Shown here in pieces: positions 51,167-61,557 of a DNA stretch of 64,000 nt. The position numbers were made by a program, and so were the translations under genes. The stretch lies in assembly GCA_943787175.1 (NCBI GenBank), contig CALSLK010000006.1:372001-436000 (forward strand), in the 5' to 3' direction. The notes under the pieces are model-generated. The model did no database searches. It saw only the letters and a program-made list of their open reading frames with translations, and was not told the DNA's origin. How positions within the stretch are numbered: the stretch's first letter is position 1; each line of letters starts with the position of its first letter. This stretch comes from an uncultured Alphaproteobacteria bacterium (GTDB lineage Bacteria > Pseudomonadota > Alphaproteobacteria > SP197).

Positions 51167-52792
51167 CTAGCACCGCCCGGTTGCGGAACCTGTTCCCCCG
51201 TCGCCCACACGACGAGAGGCCTGCAAGGTCCAGGCCAGAATCATGATCAGGGGGATCAGGCTGAAAAACAGCGTCCAGTCCCCCCATCGTGCATAGAGCG
51301 TGGGCTCTGCCAGAGGCTCTGGAAGCGGGCCATCAAGAACACCGCGATGTCCCAGCGGCAGGCTGGAAAGGACACGTCCCACGGGGTCGATGAAACCGCT
51401 TATCCCGGTATTGGCAACCCGCACCATGGCCAACCCCTGCTCCACGGCACGTAAACGCGCTGCCTGAAAGTGCTGATAAGGCCCTGTGGATTCGCCGTAC
51501 CAGCCGTCATTGGTGATGTTGAGCAACCAGGATGGACGTCCCTGGGCGCCGATAATTTCGGCTGGAAAGATCACTTCGTAGCAGACCAGAGGGCCAAAAG
51601 GTGGCAGGTTTCCTTGGTTTATGACCACGGGGCCGGGACCGGCAACAAAATCGGTTGCTCCGGGCGTCAGCTTGTCGATGGGCAGGATTCCCCGCAGGGG
51701 CACGTATTCCCCGAACGGAACCAGATGATGTTTGTCATAGGTTGCCACAAGACCGGTCTGGTCGAGGACCAGCATGCTGTTCCAGGGTTGCAGTGTGCCG
51801 TCTGTTCCCTCTGACGCGCGCACGGCGCCAGCCAGCAGCAGGCCACCATCGGGTATGACGGTTGTCGCTTCCTGCAGGGTCTGTGGTTTTCGCAGCAGCT
51901 GAAACGGAATGGCAGCTTCCGGCCAGATGATCGTGGCGGGTTGCTCGCTCGCAGGTTGCGACAGACTTAACGCAATAAGCGTTGCAAAATGCGAATCCTG
52001 CAGAGTGCTGCGCCACTTGTCGGCTTGCGCAATGTTGGGCTGGACCAGCCGCAATACGGTACCTTGCTGATAGGTTGTGGCATGGGCGGATAATCTCATG
52101 CTGCCCACACCCCAGACGACGGCAATCAGGGCGATCGACAAGGCAAATCCGACCAGTGCCCTGGTCCTTGGCAATCTTCCTCCGTGCGCCATCAGGGCGG
52201 GCAGCAGAGCTGCCAGCAGAATGATCGCTGAAAGCACCCATGGGCCACCCCAGGCTGCGGGCTGGAGCAGGGCATCCATGAGACCCAGAGAGGTTCCCAG
52301 CATGTTCCAGGGAAAGCCGGTCAGCGCCCAACTGCGCAACCATTCGACCAACAGCCATGCAACCATCAGAGCAGCGGCCCTTGGCGCTCCGGCCGGTGCA
52401 ATGCGGGCAAACAGCGCCGCCAGGGCCGGAAACAATCCAAAACCAAGCGCAATCGCAGCCAGCGCAAACGGGAACAGCCTACCGTAACGATCCGCATCGA
52501 CCAGAAGCGCATTGGCAATCCAGTAGAAACCCGCGCTGGAAAACCCGATGCCAAAAAGCCAGCCATCGAACCAGGCGCGACGGAACGTTGTCGCGCCATT
52601 CAGAATCCAGGCAAACCCCGTCAGTGCGACCAGGGCGGCGGGAAGAACGTAGAAGGGCGGCAACACCGCCGCCAGCACCAGGCCAAGGCCGAACAGGACC
52701 AGACAACGGCGCCAGCCATGCAACAACGCCAACCGCTCAGGCAGGGTTTCGGGCGTCCAGGCCGCGCCTGGATCAGCTCCGCGAGGCGCCAT
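51167..52792 (-). CDS. lnt: Apolipoprotein N-acyltransferase
   Basis: IWPEAAIPF; KHHLVPFGEYVPLR; LNITNDGWYGESTGPYQHFQAARLRAVE. Confidence 0.95.
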   Translation of the reverse strand: MAPRGADPGAAWTPETLPERLALLHGWRRCLVLFGLGLVLAAVLPPFYVLPAALVALTGFAWILNGATTFRRAWFDGWLFGIGFSSAGFYWIANALLVDADRYGRLFPFALAAIALGFGLFPALAALFARIAPAGAPRAAALMVAWLLVEWLRSWALTGFPWNMLGTSLGLMDALLQPAAWGGPWVLSAIILLAALLPALMAHGGRLPRTRALVGFALSIALIAVVWGVGSMRLSAHATTYQQGTVLRLVQPNIAQADKWRSTLQDSHFATLIALSLSQPASEQPATIIWPEAAIPFQLLRKPQTLQEATTVIPDGGLLLAGAVRASEGTDGTLQPWNSMLVLDQTGLVATYDKHHLVPFGEYVPLRGILPIDKLTPGATDFVAGPGPVVINQGNLPPFGPLVCYEVIFPAEIIGAQGRPSWLLNITNDGWYGESTGPYQHFQAARLRAVEQGLAMVRVANTGISGFIDPVGRVLSSLPLGHRGVLDGPLPEPLAEPTLYARWGDWTLFFSLIPLIMILAWTLQASRRVGDGGTGSATGRC

Positions 52793-53654
52793 AACGTACA
52801 CGCAGACGTTTGATCCGCCGCGGATCGGCATCCACGATCTCGAATTCCAGACCCGATTCATGGGGAATGACTTCACCGCGCACGGGAATTCGTCCCAGCA
52901 TCGAATAGACCAATCCGCCCAGGGTCGAGATATCCTCATCGCGCTCATCGGGAAGCAGATCACAACCGGTCATCTGCTCAAGCTCTTCAACCGAGGCGCG
53001 CGCATGGGCCTCAAGCACCCCGCCACTCTCTGACAGCAAATGCCCGTCATCGGTGTCGTGCTCATCCCATATTTCGCCCACGATGGGTTCGACCAGATCC
53101 TCGATCGTGGCCAGCCCGTCGATACCGCCGAATTCATCGACCACCAATGCCATATGAACGCGGGACGTACGCATCTTGATCAACAGGTCGATCACCGGCA
53201 TCGAAGGCGGCACGAACAGAACTTCCCGCACGACCGAACTCAGCGGCGGTCCCGGTGCTGGCGCCCCCCAGTGGTCCAGCAGGTCGCGAACGTGAATCAT
53301 GCCCAAGGGGTCGTCCAGGGATTCACGATAGACCGGAAGCCGTGAATGACCTTCCCGGCGCATGATCTCAACCACATCAGCCAACGCCACCGACGACTCC
53401 ACGGAAACCACATCAGCCCGGGGAACCATCACGTCATCAACGCGCAGACCGCCAAACTCCAGCAGGTTGACCAGCATGGCGCGCTCGGTATCAGACAGCG
53501 CCGCCCCGTCGTCCTCGTAATCTTCAAGAAGCTCCTCGACCGTTTCGCGCAGGCTTTCACCGTTGCGACCGCTCACAAGACGGCGCAGCCAGCCGGAAAA
53601 CCCGACCGGGTTTGGAGAAGAAGGCGAACTTCGATCAGCCATGACGTTGTTCAC
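52773..53654 (-). CDS. CorC/HlyC-type CBS-domain protein
   Basis: VDDVMVPRADVVSVE; HSRLPVYRESLDDPLGMIHVRDLL; VDEFGGIDGLATIEDLVE. Confidence 0.94.
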   Translation of the reverse strand: MNNVMADRSSPSSPNPVGFSGWLRRLVSGRNGESLRETVEELLEDYEDDGAALSDTERAMLVNLLEFGGLRVDDVMVPRADVVSVESSVALADVVEIMRREGHSRLPVYRESLDDPLGMIHVRDLLDHWGAPAPGPPLSSVVREVLFVPPSMPVIDLLIKMRTSRVHMALVVDEFGGIDGLATIEDLVEPIVGEIWDEHDTDDGHLLSESGGVLEAHARASVEELEQMTGCDLLPDERDEDISTLGGLVYSMLGRIPVRGEVIPHESGLEFEIVDADPRRIKRLRVRYGASRS

Positions 53655-54184
53655 GCATAAGGGTTGGGTATCCCGAGCCCGGCAAGTACAGCGACTTCCA
53701 GAGACTCCATGTGTTCAGCTTGCCTGTCTTCCTCATGGTCATACCCGAGAAGGTGCAGACCGCCATGTACGACAAGGTGGCAAAGGTGATTTCGTGCGGG
53801 CAGTGCGGCTTCACTTGCCTCGCGCAGAACGGTTTCACGCGCTAGCACCACATCTCCAAGCTCGATGGGAAGGTGGGCGGGGGCACCTGGCGGTACCGAC
53901 GGCCTGGTTCCAGCGACCAACTCTTCTGTGGGAAACGACAGGACGTTGGTTGCTTTGTCCTGGCGGCGCCAGCGGTCATTGAGCGCGCGCACGGCTTTAT
54001 CATCGGTCAGGACCACAGCCATGGACAGATGCAGTCCGGGACAGAGGTGCTCAAGCACAGCCGCACCCGCCAACTCAACCGCAGAGCGTGCATCTGGCAG
54101 CGCCTCAAGCCAGGCGTCGTCCTCAAGGGCAAGGTCGATTTCGACCCTGCCGGTGATACTCGATGGAAGGCTTTCGACAATCAC
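53651..54184 (-). CDS. ybeY: Endoribonuclease YbeY
   Basis: NDRWRRQDKATNVLSFP; HLVVHGGLHLLGYDHEEDRQAEHME. Confidence 0.96.
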   Translation of the reverse strand: MIVESLPSSITGRVEIDLALEDDAWLEALPDARSAVELAGAAVLEHLCPGLHLSMAVVLTDDKAVRALNDRWRRQDKATNVLSFPTEELVAGTRPSVPPGAPAHLPIELGDVVLARETVLREASEAALPARNHLCHLVVHGGLHLLGYDHEEDRQAEHMESLEVAVLAGLGIPNPYA

Positions 54185-55170
54185 CGCTGGTCCGAGCCTC
54201 CGCTTTCACCATCGTAGGCGCGCACAATCCGGGTCACCAGTTCGTGGCGTACGACATCAGCAGCCGTAAACCGCACCGTGCTGATACCCTTGACGCCCTC
54301 AAGGACACGCAAAGCATCAGCCAAACCCGAAGTCTGGCCGGCGGGAAGATCAATCTGTGACAGGTCGCCGGTTACGACCATGCGGGCGTTTTCGCCCAGG
54401 CGGGTCAGAAACATCTTCATCTGCACCGCCGTCGTATTCTGTGCCTCATCCAGAATGACAAAGGCATTGGCCAGCGTGCGCCCGCGCATGAAGGCAAGCG
54501 GGGCAACCTCGATATCGTCGCTTTCCAAACGGCGCGCGACCTTTTCACCAGGCATCATGTCATGGAGTGCGTCATAAAGCGGGCGCAGATAGGGGTCGAC
54601 CTTGTCGCGCAGATCACCGGGCAGAAAACCGAGACGTTCACCAGCCTCCACGGCAGGGCGTGACAGCACGATGCGATCAACCTTGCCTGCTTCCATCATC
54701 GCAACGGCCATGGCGACTGCCAGATAGGTCTTGCCGGTACCGGCCGGCCCCAGTGCAAACACCAGTTCGTTATCCATGAGGGTCTGGAGATAACGGGCCT
54801 GGTTGCGTGAGCGTGGTGTAATCCGTCGCTTGGGCGTGCGGACTTCCATCATGGGCGCAGAACCTTCGCCATCCGGCAGAGGTTCCTTTGCCATACGCAG
54901 GGCAGCATCAACATCGGCCAGCCCAACCGACAGGCCACTCTTCAGGCGGCCATAAAGCTGGTTCAGAACGCCAACCACCGCCTCGGCGGAGACCTCGGGG
55001 CCTGCGACTGCAATCTGATTGCCACGTGACGTCAAGGAGACTTCAAGCTGCTGTTCGATGCGCGCCAGATTGCGGTCATGGTCGCCGTAAAGAACAGAAA
55101 GCAGGGCATTGTCATCAAAGGTCAGGTAGCGCAACGCTTCGGCCGAATCCTGCACGGTGGGAATCGCCAT
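54181..55170 (-). CDS. phoH: PhoH-family ATPase
   Basis: FALGPAGTGKTYLAVAMAV; ILDEAQNTT. Confidence 0.95.
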   Translation of the reverse strand: MAIPTVQDSAEALRYLTFDDNALLSVLYGDHDRNLARIEQQLEVSLTSRGNQIAVAGPEVSAEAVVGVLNQLYGRLKSGLSVGLADVDAALRMAKEPLPDGEGSAPMMEVRTPKRRITPRSRNQARYLQTLMDNELVFALGPAGTGKTYLAVAMAVAMMEAGKVDRIVLSRPAVEAGERLGFLPGDLRDKVDPYLRPLYDALHDMMPGEKVARRLESDDIEVAPLAFMRGRTLANAFVILDEAQNTTAVQMKMFLTRLGENARMVVTGDLSQIDLPAGQTSGLADALRVLEGVKGISTVRFTAADVVRHELVTRIVRAYDGESGGSDQR

Positions 55171-56573
55171 CAGGCCACCTGCACAGTGGTCGGATGCGCG
55201 GTCTCGCCAGCGGGACTTGCCAGGGTACCGGTCAACGACTTCGCATTCGCTCCGACCAGCGTGACGGGCGCAATCTGGCCCAGCATCTCTGGACCGGCTT
55301 CGACATAAACCGCCTGCAGCCAGGGCGTGCGTCCCACCATCTGTCCCTGCCTGCGGCCAATCCGTTCAAAAAGAACCGGCGCCTGGCAACCCACAGTGGC
55401 GTGGTTGAACGCGACCTGCTGGGCATCGAGTATCTGCTGCAGCGCGGCAAGCCGATCTGTCTTCACGGCTTCGGGAACCTGCTGGCCGGCTGTTGAGGCC
55501 GGAGTTCCCGGCCGGGCGCTATACTTGAACGAGAAGGCCGAAGCATAGGTCACGTCGGTGACCAGTTTCAGGGTATCGGCAAAATCAAGATCGCTTTCGC
55601 CTGGAAATCCGACGATGAAATCGCCCGACATCGCAATATCAGGCCGGGCGTTGCGGATGCGATCGATCAGATGGCGGTAATCATCAGCCGTGTGACGCCG
55701 GTTCATGGCCTTCAGGATCGTATCGCTGCCCGACTGCACGGGAAGATGGAGATACGGCATCAGGGCATCGACCTCGCCGTGGGCCTTGATCAGGGCATCA
55801 TCCATATCGCGGGGATGCGAGGTCGTGTAACGGATCCGCGCAAGGCCATCGATTTCGGCAAGCCCGTAGATCAGGCGCGCCAGTGACCAGTCGCGTCCTT
55901 CGGGCCCTTCCCCGTGATAGGCATTGACGTTCTGACCCAACAGGGTGATTTCGCGCACGCCGGAGGCAACCAGACGGCGCGCCTCTGCCAGCACGGCCTG
56001 GGCAGGCCGTGAAAACTCCGAGCCGCGGGTATAGGGCACAACGCAGAACGTGCAGAACTTGTCACATCCTTCCTGCACGGAAAGGAAGGCGGAGGGACCG
56101 TCAACGGCCTGCGTGTCGGGCAGATGATCAAACTTCGATTCGGCTGGAAATTCGGTGTCGAGCACCGCGCCGGTCGAGCGATGGGCGCGTGCCACCAGCT
56201 CGGGGAGGCGGTGATAGGTCTGGGGGCCCACGATCAGGTCAACCACCGGTGCGCGCCGGCGCATCTCTTCGCTCTCGGCCTGGGCGACACAACCTGCGAC
56301 GGCAATCAGCATCTGGTTGCCGCGTTCGGCTGATTCTTCTTTCAGGATGCGCAGACGACCAAGTTCGGAATAGACCTTCTCGGCAGCCTTCTCGCGAATA
56401 TGACACGTGTTCAGGATCACCAGATCCGCCCCTTCAGGCGCATCGGTTGCTGCATAACCAAGCGGCGCCAGCAGATCGGCCATACGACCGGAGTCGTAGA
56501 CGTTCATCTGGCAGCCATAGGTCTTGATATAGAGTTTTCTGGGCAATCGCGGATCGCTGTGATGACGCTTCAA
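55170..56573 (-). CDS. miaB: tRNA-2-methylthio-N6-dimethylallyladenosine synthase
   Basis: [49 protein letters not shown]. Confidence 0.97.
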   Translation of the reverse strand: MKRHHSDPRLPRKLYIKTYGCQMNVYDSGRMADLLAPLGYAATDAPEGADLVILNTCHIREKAAEKVYSELGRLRILKEESAERGNQMLIAVAGCVAQAESEEMRRRAPVVDLIVGPQTYHRLPELVARAHRSTGAVLDTEFPAESKFDHLPDTQAVDGPSAFLSVQEGCDKFCTFCVVPYTRGSEFSRPAQAVLAEARRLVASGVREITLLGQNVNAYHGEGPEGRDWSLARLIYGLAEIDGLARIRYTTSHPRDMDDALIKAHGEVDALMPYLHLPVQSGSDTILKAMNRRHTADDYRHLIDRIRNARPDIAMSGDFIVGFPGESDLDFADTLKLVTDVTYASAFSFKYSARPGTPASTAGQQVPEAVKTDRLAALQQILDAQQVAFNHATVGCQAPVLFERIGRRQGQMVGRTPWLQAVYVEAGPEMLGQIAPVTLVGANAKSLTGTLASPAGETAHPTTVQVA

Positions 56574-56700
56574 GAGCGTTCAGTATGGAAGCGTTTCATG
56601 TCGCTTTTGCATGGTCCGGTATCTGGTTCAAAATCCGTCGCACCATGCCGAATTCGGCCCGGTACAGACGCGATACCATGCCTTAGCCACCCGGCGGGAG

Positions 56701-57531
56701 TCAATTCGTGCTCGCCTTCTTCAACCGGCCGCCCAGGCCACGCCGTCGCTTTGGCGCCAGTCGGCCGGAAAGTGCGGTGGCGACGGCGTCGCCAATGATC
56801 TCCTGACACTGTTCGGCCAGAACGCGGCGATCGCCGCCGGCGTCATCAATGGATATGGGCGGATGAAACTGCACGATGATCGTGACAACCCCGGTTTTCA
56901 GCATCTCCCAGGCATGGGGCACCAGGTCCATGTCGCCATACCAGGCATAATAGGGGCGCAATTCCCGATCCATCGGCAGGTTCGAGAACCCGGCATAAGC
57001 GATGGAGATGGGTTGCACGGCCACTGGCTTATCGTTGACCCTTTGCTGGGCAACGGCAAACAGGGCGCGTTTGAACGGCAGGATCTTGTTGCCGTCGCTG
57101 GTGGTGCCTTCGGGGAACAGAATCAGGCGCTCGCCGGCATCCAGACGTTCCTGAATGGCGGTCTTGTGTTTGCCGGCCTGGCTTCTGCGCCGGTCGACAA
57201 ACACGGTACGCTGCAGCTTGGCCAGCAACCCGAAGCCCGGCCAGTTACCCACCTCGGACTTGGCGACAAAGCTGCCGCGTACCAGAGCGCCCAGGATTTC
57301 GATATCGAGATAGGAGGTGTGGTTGGCGACAAACAGACATGGGCGTTCACGCGACACCCGCCCGCGAATATCAAGGCGAATGCCCAGAATGCGCAGCACG
57401 ATGCGGTGATAAAACTGCGGGAAGGCGTGGCTTGCACGTGCACCCAGTGTGACCAGAACGATCTGCACGGGCAGACAGGCCAGCGTGAAACCGACATATC
57501 CCAGTGCCCGGATGGCAGCGAGCAGCGTCAT
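56701..57531 (-). CDS. plsC: 1-acyl-sn-glycerol-3-phosphate acyltransferase
   Basis: VANHTSYLDIEIL (HX4D); LFPEGTTSDG. Confidence 0.93.
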   Translation of the reverse strand: MTLLAAIRALGYVGFTLACLPVQIVLVTLGARASHAFPQFYHRIVLRILGIRLDIRGRVSRERPCLFVANHTSYLDIEILGALVRGSFVAKSEVGNWPGFGLLAKLQRTVFVDRRRSQAGKHKTAIQERLDAGERLILFPEGTTSDGNKILPFKRALFAVAQQRVNDKPVAVQPISIAYAGFSNLPMDRELRPYYAWYGDMDLVPHAWEMLKTGVVTIIVQFHPPISIDDAGGDRRVLAEQCQEIIGDAVATALSGRLAPKRRRGLGGRLKKASTN

Positions 57532-57545
57532 GAGGACGGCACCAT

Positions 57546-58400
57546 CTAGGCGCCTCCTGGACCTGTGCCCAGATCGTCGTCTTCGGCGTCCTCGTCCTTC
57601 TTGTAGCGTTTGTCGAACTTGTCGGAGATCACCGACATATCGAGTACGACACAGACATCGGTGGTGTTGAACTGACGGTCGATCACCGCGCCATCGCCAA
57701 AGCGGCAACCTGCCCTGGCATAACCCTTGATCAGCGGCGGCAGACTCGAGCGACCCTTGATCGCGTCGATTTCTTCAATGGGTAACCGGTTCATGTCGAT
57801 ATAGAGGTCATCAAGCGCGCGCGGACAGATGGCGTCGGGTGCCTGCAGATGATGATGCAGATAGGAAAGCGGGCGCGCCAGTTCATCAGGATCGATGCCG
57901 TGCAGGCTGGCGCAGCCGAACATGATGCGGATGTCGTGCTGGTTGGAGTAGGCGCCCAATCCGCGCAGCAACGCCTGTACTGCTGCACCGGCGCGATAAT
58001 TCATGTCGACGCAACTGCGGCCCAGCTCGACCAGTTCGCCTTCGACGGCGAGCAGCTTGGAGATGTCGTATTCGCCGGAGGTGTAAAACTTGCCGAACTT
58101 CTCAGCGACCGAACGGCGCAGCAGGCGATAGGTGCCCACAATCGACTCATCGCCATCGCGTTTGGTATCGCGCACGATCAGGTGATCGCAGACTTCGTCG
58201 AATTCATCAAAATCGCGCCCCTCGGCCTCCATGGAACCGATCGGCTTGGCCTTCATCTCGTCATAGAAAACGCGGTAGCGCAGCCGCTGGACAGCGCGGA
58301 TCTCGGATTCATCACGGGCCAGTCGCAGTTCCAGGGGACCCAGCATGATGCCGGTTTCCAGGAGGGCTGCTTCGCTGTTCGCCTCATGCATGGCGGGCAC
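57546..58400 (-). CDS. OlsB-like GNAT acyltransferase
   Basis: IRAVQRLRYRVFYDEM; ELGRSCVDMNYRAGAAVQALLRGL; next to plsC. Confidence 0.85.
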   Translation of the reverse strand: MPAMHEANSEAALLETGIMLGPLELRLARDESEIRAVQRLRYRVFYDEMKAKPIGSMEAEGRDFDEFDEVCDHLIVRDTKRDGDESIVGTYRLLRRSVAEKFGKFYTSGEYDISKLLAVEGELVELGRSCVDMNYRAGAAVQALLRGLGAYSNQHDIRIMFGCASLHGIDPDELARPLSYLHHHLQAPDAICPRALDDLYIDMNRLPIEEIDAIKGRSSLPPLIKGYARAGCRFGDGAVIDRQFNTTDVCVVLDMSVISDKFDKRYKKDEDAEDDDLGTGPGGA

Positions 58401-58406
58401 GCAAGG

Positions 58407-58832
58407 TCAGGAGCCCTTGGCCGGCTTCACGGGCTTGCCGTAAAGCTCAAGGCGATGGTCGACCAGGTGGAAACCCAGGCGTTTGGCAATCTTGTCCTGC
58501 AGGGCTTCAAGTTCCTCGTCAAAAAATTCGATGACTTCGCCAGTATCGACGTTGATCAGGTGATCATGATGTTCATCTTCTTCGGTCGCTTCGTAACGCG
58601 CGCGCCCGCCGCCAAAGTCGTGGCTCTGGATGATCTGGGAATCTTCAAACAGGCGCAGCGTGCGGTAAACCGTTGCCAGGCTGATTCGGTCATCCAGCGC
58701 AGAGGCCCTTCGATAGACCTCTTCAACATCAGGATGATCCTCGGAATCTGACAGAACACGGGCGATGACGCGCCGCTGCTCGGTCATCTTCAAACCCTTG
58801 TCGATACAAGCTTGTTCAATACGCGATGTCAT
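58407..58832 (-). CDS. fur: Ferric uptake regulator family protein
   Basis: CIDKGLKMTEQRRVIARVLSDSEDHPDVEEVYRRA; ISLATVYRTLRLFED; HHDHLINVDTGEVIEF. Confidence 0.93.
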   Translation of the reverse strand: MTSRIEQACIDKGLKMTEQRRVIARVLSDSEDHPDVEEVYRRASALDDRISLATVYRTLRLFEDSQIIQSHDFGGGRARYEATEEDEHHDHLINVDTGEVIEFFDEELEALQDKIAKRLGFHLVDHRLELYGKPVKPAKGS

Positions 58833-58956
58833 GATGTCCGAATTTTAACCTGCAATTCACGCCAGCACCATGGCCAGCACCTATCCCCGCCAGGGAGGTG
58901 GTTTCACCCGGCGCTGGGGCACCCATATAATGCAAAAGCCCCTTTGAGGCTCCTGT

Positions 58957-59232
58957 TTGCCGAAAGGATCGATCTTGAGCCAGAATCCTGCCCGCACCGA
59001 CACCGATATCTTCCTCGATATCACACCCGATGTCTGTCCGCTCACGTTTGTGAAGACCAAGCTCGCCATCGAGAAGATGTCGGTGGGTGAAACGCTCGAA
59101 GTGCGCCTGAACGACGGCGAACCGCTCAAGAATGTGCCGCGTTCGGTCGAAGAGCATGGTCACCAGATCCTCTCGCTGGAGCGCGAGGAAGAGGGCTCGC
59201 AGGTTTGGCGCCTGGTGGTCAGGAAGACTTAA
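58957..59232 (+). CDS. TusA-family sulfurtransferase-like protein
   Basis: DITPDVCPLTFVKTKLAIEKMSVGETLEV (CPxP-like region). Confidence 0.8.
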   Translation: MPKGSILSQNPARTDTDIFLDITPDVCPLTFVKTKLAIEKMSVGETLEVRLNDGEPLKNVPRSVEEHGHQILSLEREEEGSQVWRLVVRKT

Positions 59233-60341
59233 GAAAGTGCGCGTGTCAGCGTGAGGGCATCAACGCTCGATTTGCCGTTCTCGTAATATCCCTTGCGCCG
59301 GCCCGTCTGCTTGAAGCCTGCCCGGGCATAAAGCGTGCGTGCGGCAAGATTGTCCTCGGCAACTTCCAGGAACAGGTATCTGGCACCGGCACTGCGCACA
59401 CGATCGGTGACGCCTGCGAGCAGGCGTGCGCCAATGCCTGATTTGCGCGCGCTTTCAAGCACGCCGACAGACAGCAGCTCGGCCTCGTCGGCAGTCTGGC
59501 GCACAAAGGCGAATCCCTGCTCGTGACCCTGGGGATCCACGGCAACCAGCGCAAAGTTGTTCTGTCGTTCCATGACGCGGGCGATGAAATCTGCACTCCA
59601 GACCTCTTCAAAACAGCGTCCGTGCAAGTCAGAGAGCGCCTGGTTTTCATCCGGTTTTGCCACCCGCAGTTTGACCGGCGCCAGTTCTCCGGGCCGCTTG
59701 GCATCGGCCGGGCGCAGGTAAAGCGGCCCTGGCGGTGTTTTGGGAAACGGCTCTTCATCGGTTACGAAACGCTGGATGGCCAGCGCGGCGACCCTGCGCG
59801 CATCGGGCAGGTATTCCTCCGGGTCGATCATGACACCGGCCTGGTCTGCAAAGGCATCGGCACCACTGCCGACCGCCAGCCAGGAACCTTGGGGAAGGCG
59901 GCAATCGGCGCGCTCGGCGATCAGGGGCGGGGAAAGTGCTGCGCCGTCCTGCGCAAAGGTCTGCAGGTAGATCTGACCGCGCCGTGCATCCAGAGCGACC
60001 GCCAGGGAGCGACCGGCAAAGCTGTTCGCGTCAACCGAAGCGGCAAGGGTTTCATGGGTCGTGAAGCCGGCAATCGGCAGTCCTGCGGCCAGCGCCAGTC
60101 CCCGCGCAGCGGCCAGCCCGACACGCACGCCGGTAAAACTGCCGGGGCCCACCGTTACGGCAACCAGGTCCAACTGGTCAAACGCGATCCCCGCGCGATC
60201 CATGACTTCCAGGGTCATGGGAATCATGCGTTCGGCATGGCCACGGGTCATTGCCTCCCAGGCATTGGCCAGGACTTCATCGCCGTCGACCACGGCCACG
60301 GAACATGCCGCCAGTGTTGAATCAAGTGCCAGAACCTTCAT
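59229..60341 (-). CDS. TsaB-RimI fusion protein
   Basis: N-half MKVLALDSTLAACSVAVVDGDEVL...VTVGPGSFTGVRVGLAAARGLA (TsaB); C-half ELLSVGVLESARKSGIGARLL...FLEVAEDNLAARTLYARAGFKQTGRRKGYY (RimI acetyltransferase); one 370-codon ORF. Confidence 0.94.
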   Translation of the reverse strand: MKVLALDSTLAACSVAVVDGDEVLANAWEAMTRGHAERMIPMTLEVMDRAGIAFDQLDLVAVTVGPGSFTGVRVGLAAARGLALAAGLPIAGFTTHETLAASVDANSFAGRSLAVALDARRGQIYLQTFAQDGAALSPPLIAERADCRLPQGSWLAVGSGADAFADQAGVMIDPEEYLPDARRVAALAIQRFVTDEEPFPKTPPGPLYLRPADAKRPGELAPVKLRVAKPDENQALSDLHGRCFEEVWSADFIARVMERQNNFALVAVDPQGHEQGFAFVRQTADEAELLSVGVLESARKSGIGARLLAGVTDRVRSAGARYLFLEVAEDNLAARTLYARAGFKQTGRRKGYYENGKSSVDALTLTRALS

Positions 60342-60403
60342 GGGATGCCGCGTGCCTGCGTGGTAACATTGCCGCCAATCTTGATCCGCTCAGAGGATTC
60401 ATC

Positions 60404-60961
60404 ATGACGCTGCTGGTCGAAATCAGCCCGCCCCGTTTCGACGTCATTGTCGACCTTGTCTATGGCCATGACGACAACTTCATGGGCGAGAGCATCTACG
60501 GCAATGCGCGCTGCTTTCTGCATGCCGATGCAGCGGCATGTCTGGAGCTTGCTGTGGGTTACGCCGCTGAACAGGACTTGCGCCTGAAGATCACAGATGC
60601 CTTCCGCCCGTCCGAAGCGCAATGGGCGCTGTGGAATCATACGCCCAACCCCGACTATGTCGCTGACCCCCGTCGTGGTTCGCCCCACAGCAGGGGCGTT
60701 GCGGTCGATGTCACGCTGCTGGATGTGGATGGGCGCGAGCTCGACATGGGCGGCCCGGTCGATGACCTCACTGCCAACGGACATCATGATGCCGTGGGCA
60801 TCACGCCGGGCCAGCGTGCCAACAGGTTTCTGCTTCTTGGCATCATGACTGCGGCGGGCTTTGACTGGTACGTCAACGAGTGGTGGCATTATCAGCTCTT
60901 TGCACCGCGCCGTTATCCCGTGCTCAGTGATCGTGCTGCAGGCACGGGCATGATGGTGTAG
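60404..60961 (+). CDS. D-Ala-D-Ala dipeptidase (VanX/DdpX family)
   Basis: LKITDAFRPSEAQWALWN; SPHSRGVAVDVTLLD; EWWHYQL. Confidence 0.92.
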   Translation: MTLLVEISPPRFDVIVDLVYGHDDNFMGESIYGNARCFLHADAAACLELAVGYAAEQDLRLKITDAFRPSEAQWALWNHTPNPDYVADPRRGSPHSRGVAVDVTLLDVDGRELDMGGPVDDLTANGHHDAVGITPGQRANRFLLLGIMTAAGFDWYVNEWWHYQLFAPRRYPVLSDRAAGTGMMV

Positions 60962-60972
60962 CGCGGACTGCA

Positions 60973-61557
60973 TCAGACAATCTCGCAGGCCTCGTCAAAG
61001 GCGAATCGGTAGGCGCGCGGATCCAGTCCCGTGCGGTCGCCGTAACCCAGATTGACCAGAAAGTTGCTTTTGAAACTGGTGCCGTCGAAGAATTCCTTAT
61101 CGACGCCGCCGCCGTCAAAACCCGACATGGGTCCACAGTCCAGTCCCAGTGCGCGCGCGCCCAGAATGAAGTATGCGCCCTGCAGGGTGGCATTGCGGAA
61201 CGCGGTTTCCTGGGCGAGCTTGGCGCTGGATGTGAACCAGGACACGGCCTCCTCCATGAAAAGTCGCGGCAAATGCTCGTAGAACTTCGTGTCATAGGCC
61301 AGTATGGAGACCACGGGGGCTGCCATGGTCTGTTCAACATTCGCCGACATCAGAAAGGGCTCAAGCCGAGCTTTGGCGGCATCGCTGACGACAAAGGTCA
61401 CGCGCATGGGTGAACAGTTCGCGCTTGTCGGCCCCATCCGGACGAGATCCCACAGCGCTTCGAGCGTTTCCCGGCTGACTTCGCGGTCCTGCCAGCGTGA
61501 TACCGTGCGTGCTTCGCGGAAGATGAGATCGAGTGACGTCTTGTCAAGCTTGTCCAT
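60973..61557 (-). CDS. Nitroreductase-family protein (RutE/malonic semialdehyde reductase-like)
   Basis: FREARTVSRWQDREVSRETLEALWDLVRMGPTSANCSPMRVTFV; GLDCGPMSGFD. Confidence 0.9.
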   Translation of the reverse strand: MDKLDKTSLDLIFREARTVSRWQDREVSRETLEALWDLVRMGPTSANCSPMRVTFVVSDAAKARLEPFLMSANVEQTMAAPVVSILAYDTKFYEHLPRLFMEEAVSWFTSSAKLAQETAFRNATLQGAYFILGARALGLDCGPMSGFDGGGVDKEFFDGTSFKSNFLVNLGYGDRTGLDPRAYRFAFDEACEIV

